The notes below the pieces were generated by a model, which had not been told where the DNA came from, made no database searches, and saw only the letters and a program-made list of their open reading frames with translations. Below are positions 19,565-22,428 of a DNA stretch of 22,428 nucleotides, one piece after another; position 1 is the first letter of the stretch, and every line of letters starts with the position of its first letter. This stretch comes from Allomyces macrogynus ATCC 38327 (taxonomy: Eukaryota > Blastocladiomycota > Blastocladiomycetes > Blastocladiales > Blastocladiaceae). A program made the translations under genes and the position numbers. The stretch spans positions 549,476 through 571,903 of the forward strand of contig GG745341.1 in assembly GCA_000151295.1 (NCBI GenBank), in the 5' to 3' direction.

Positions 19565-22428
19565 ATGGGCTCGCGGTCCAACAAGCGCCACGGCAACGGC
19601 ATCGGCCGCGGCAAGGCCAACGGCAAGACGCGCACCGGCAGCAGCTCTGGCGCCGCGTCGGGCCGCGGGTCGCGCGCGTCGAGCAAGACGCGCAAGCTCG
19701 AGGACGACCTCGACGGGTCTAGCCCGACCAGTCCGGCTCCGCTCACGCTCGTGCGCCTTCCCTACGACGTGCTCGAAGATATCTTGCGGTTTATCACGGC
19801 GCCGCTGCCGCTCGCCCTGTCGTGCCGCGTCACGCTCGAACTCGTCTTCTCGTCGCCGCGCCTGTGGCTGTCGCCGACGCCGCACGACGTGGCCGTGTTC
19901 CCCGGGTCGGCCGTGTTTTGGCAGCTCCCTCCGGGGGAACCCTGGCCGGGGATCCAGATCGCTCCCGATGTCTGCCCGCCCGCGCCGGGTTCGACCGCGG
20001 CAGCGGCCGCCGCGTCCTTGTGTGATCCGGCAATGACGGGGAGCCAAGCGGATGCGAATGGCGCGGGCGGCGACGGGACACAAGCAAACGACATGGTTTC
20101 CGTGCTCTTGCCGGCCTCGCTCGCAGCGCGACGGTCGCGACGCGGGTCCAAGCGACAACGGATCAGCACCGCCGCGCTCACCTCCGCACAAGTTGCAGCG
20201 CAGCCGACGGCGACAGCGCAGCGGCGGCAGCGCATGCGAGACGCAATGCTCGCCGGCGCGCGCACGACACTCGATCTCGGCCGGTTCGACCGCGCCACCT
20301 ACCTCGCCGTCCTGCGGCTCGCCCGTGGCCCACTGCGCGCGCGCGTCGTGCACATTGCCCTGCCCGACTACGCGACCACGCCCGACTCGTTCCGGCCCGC
20401 TGCGCTCATGCAGCGTGTCCTGCACTCGGAGCGGTGGCCCGCGCTCCGCGCTGTCTCGGCTCCGTACTGGTCCCTCCGCGGCCTGGGGCCCGCGATCGCG
20501 CCCGTCGTGACCAACCTGCACCGTCCGATCCGGCTCGTGATTCGTGGGCACCCGCCGCAGCACGATGTCGCCGCGTTCGACGCGCTCCTCGACGACTGGC
20601 TCGCGCACATGCAGCGGCTCATGGCCGTGATCGCGCACGCCGTGCCGGACGCCACGGACCACCTTGTTGTCGCGCTGCGCCACTTGGCTGACGACACGAG
20701 GCCGCAGTCGCTTTACCTGTCCTGGACCAAGTGCCGCGTTTGCAAGCACCGGTTCGCGTCGCCTTCGCCGTGCACGCCCGTCGACCCGGAATCGTCTCCG
20801 AGCCCAATGTCGGTGCGCAGTATTTCCACGGCGCTGGCGATGGCCGCGGCGGCAGCGGCAGCTGCTGCGGCGCGTGCGAATGGTGGAGTCGAGACGCTCT
20901 TGCCGCCGTCGATGGACCCGGCCGACCCACAGACGACGCTCTCGGCACTACACGCGCCGCATTCCGTCATGGACTCGTGGATCACGCCAGACCATATGGC
21001 GGCGGCTGCGGTCGCGCACCATTCGGCGGCGGCAGCGGCGATGGCCGCGGGTGGGGGCGCGAATGGGGTGCCGCCGAGTACCAATTCGACCACGGGGAAT
21101 GCGGCGAGCAACGACCATGGCGGTGCGGGGAATATTACAGGCGATGCAAATCATAATGGCGGCACGACGACGCCCGCATCGACGCCGCCCGGGTTCAACG
21201 CGCAGCCGATCGAGGTCCCGTGCTGCGACTTGATTCCGCGCGATACCTGCTATGCGTGTATCTTGCGCAAAACGCACATGGCGCAGAAGTGCATCAATTG
21301 TTATGTCGTGCAGTGCGAGGACCACATGGTGCTCGACAAGTACGTTGGCTTTTCTCTTTTTCATAGGGAGTGCAGTGACTGACCGGCCGAATCGGACGTT
21401 TCTAGCTACGACTGCATGCACTGCGGCACGTTGATCGAGCAGTTCTTTTGCGCGGCGTGCTACGCGCACACGCACCGGCACAGCCTGACGTGCATCGAGT
21501 GTGGCGACGAGCTGTGCGACTCGTGCATCGACGAGGCCTACCCGTGCCAAGGGTGCGATCAGTTCCTGTGTCTCGAATGCGCCGAGCCGCTGCTCGACCC
21601 GGAGGGAGAAGAGGACGAGGAAGAGGAGGAGGAGGATGAGGACGTGGTCGTCGATGACGACAGCGACTTGCCGGCGCTCGTCGACGAGGACCAGGATGCC
21701 GTGCACGCTCATGACGACGACGATGAAGATGACGAGGATGAGGAAGACGACGAGGACGATCTCGACGACGAGGACGATCTCGACGACGAGGACGACGACG
21801 ACGACGACCACGGGTTCTCGGACGCGCCGCCCGCCGACTTGATTGGCGACAAGGCGCGCAACGTCTACTGCCACAATTGCCACCCAGCGCATATCGCCGC
21901 GGCAAATTCGGCCACAGCCGCTGCGATCACCGCCGGTGCCGCCGCGCTCGCCGCACACCATCATCACCTCGACGAGGCTGCGTCCGCGGCCGACGCACGG
22001 CACCACGTTGAACATTGCGACCACTGCGCCGCTGCGGCGGCTATGTTTGCCGGCGACCCGGCTGCGCTCGACCAGGCGCTCTTCGAGTACCGCCAGCATC
22101 ACGTGGCCGATTCGGCGCCCGCAGCGAGCGCGGAGAAGTCGGCGGCTCCGCATCCGGCACCGGCCGCGAAACCCGCCGCCAAACCAGCTGCCGCCGGATC
22201 CACGACCACCTCGGCCGCCAGCACCGCCACCGCGAAACCCGCTCCCGGCAAGCCCACCACCGGCACTCCTACCACCATGGCGCCCGTCGCGCCCGCGGCC
22301 ACGCCCGCATCGTCCAACGGCCGCAACACCGCGGCGCACGACGCGCACGACCACGGCGACGACGATGACACCGGCGACGACGACTGGACGACGTGTCCGT
22401 GCGACGTGTGCATGCACTTGCGGCTGTG
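19565..22428 (+). CDS. F-box-like protein with multi-CxxC zinc-binding region and acidic tract (3' partial)
   Basis: Proposed exons are 19565..21339 and 21406 to beyond the right end. The 66 bp intron has a GTACGT donor, CTGAC branch-like motif and TAG acceptor, and phase 2 keeps the frame. After a basic Gly/Ser-rich N-terminus, residues 63-101 (LVRLPYDVLEDILRFI up to SPRLW) resemble an F-box, the Skp1-binding module of SCF ubiquitin ligases. KCRVCKHRF lies near 390, then Ala/Asn/Gly/Thr low complexity. From 553 there is a dense Cys/His array (CC, CYAC, CINC, CEDH, CMHC, CAAC, CIEC, CDSC, CQGC, CLEC) crossing the intron, suggesting several zinc sites of B-box/RING-like type. A long Asp/Glu tract follows (21601-21817, with an 18-bp tandem duplication at 21755-21790), then CHNC, His-rich segments, Pro/Ala linkers and CPCDVC at the window edge. 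No exact family recognised; a substrate receptor of a ubiquitin ligase is an inference. Confidence 0.75.
21755..21790 (+). repeat. 18-bp perfect tandem duplication in the acidic tract
   Basis: Two identical 18-bp units (21755-21772 and 21773-21790) each encode DDLDDE in the acidic region of the F-box/zinc protein. Identity at all third positions suggests recent slippage. Confidence 0.85.

Noticed and set aside
20948..22417. 489-codon minus-strand open frame with long Val/Ile/Leu runs resembling membrane helices
   Set aside because: The hydrophobic run is the complement of Asp/Glu codons in the acidic tract. The plus strand carries the zinc-binding Cys array and a well-formed intron.

Overview
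The window is GC-rich nuclear DNA of a fungus. Twelve protein genes can be supported, two of them running off the ends. Most have small spliceosomal introns of 51 to 116 bp (one of 273 bp). These carry GT donors and CAG, TAG or AAG-type acceptors, and many have a CTGAC or CTGAT branch-like motif shortly before the acceptor. ATG5, VMA21, a MET17-type sulfhydrylase and a CDK11-type kinase fit a fungus. The very high GC3 and the Ala-, Pro- and Asp-rich low complexity could suit an early-diverging zoosporic lineage (for example Blastocladiomycota), but that placement is a guess. No bacterial, phage, CRISPR, transposon or tRNA signature was seen.

Left part (1-6229): the first exon of a probable HSBP1-like gene (minus) diverges from a CDK11/PITSLRE-type kinase (plus, three exons). 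The CDK11 gene converges on a large CAMK-like kinase (minus, three exons) with two unusual insertions in its catalytic domain and a long disordered tail. A 1.2 kb stretch without a confident gene follows.

Middle part (7446-14267): a coiled-coil protein of unknown role (plus) converges on VMA21 (minus, three exons), the V-ATPase assembly factor. VMA21 shares a 171 bp divergent promoter with ATG5 (plus, four exons), the Atg12 acceptor of autophagy. ATG5 converges on a single-span membrane protein of unknown function (minus, two exons). A long His/Ser/Ala-rich protein (minus) contains coding trinucleotide repeats and a Cys-rich C-terminus.

Right part (14954-22428): a candidate 41-residue spliced gene (minus) diverges from the homocysteine/cysteine synthase gene MET17 (plus). 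The normal MET17 stop codon lies inside a strong splice donor; splicing there swaps the ordinary end for a 53-residue Cys-containing tail. A retinol-dehydrogenase-like SDR (plus) with a possible myristoylation signal follows. Last is an F-box-like, multi-CxxC zinc-binding, acidic protein (plus) that runs off the right end.

The genes do not form one pathway. The clearest functional neighbours are VMA21 and ATG5, which both bear on vacuolar degradation and are arranged head to head. The most interesting observations are the alternative MET17 C-terminus, the small gene in the MET17 promoter region, and the kinase insertions, one of which looks like an intron without a GT donor. All splice models were made by eye and have no transcript support.
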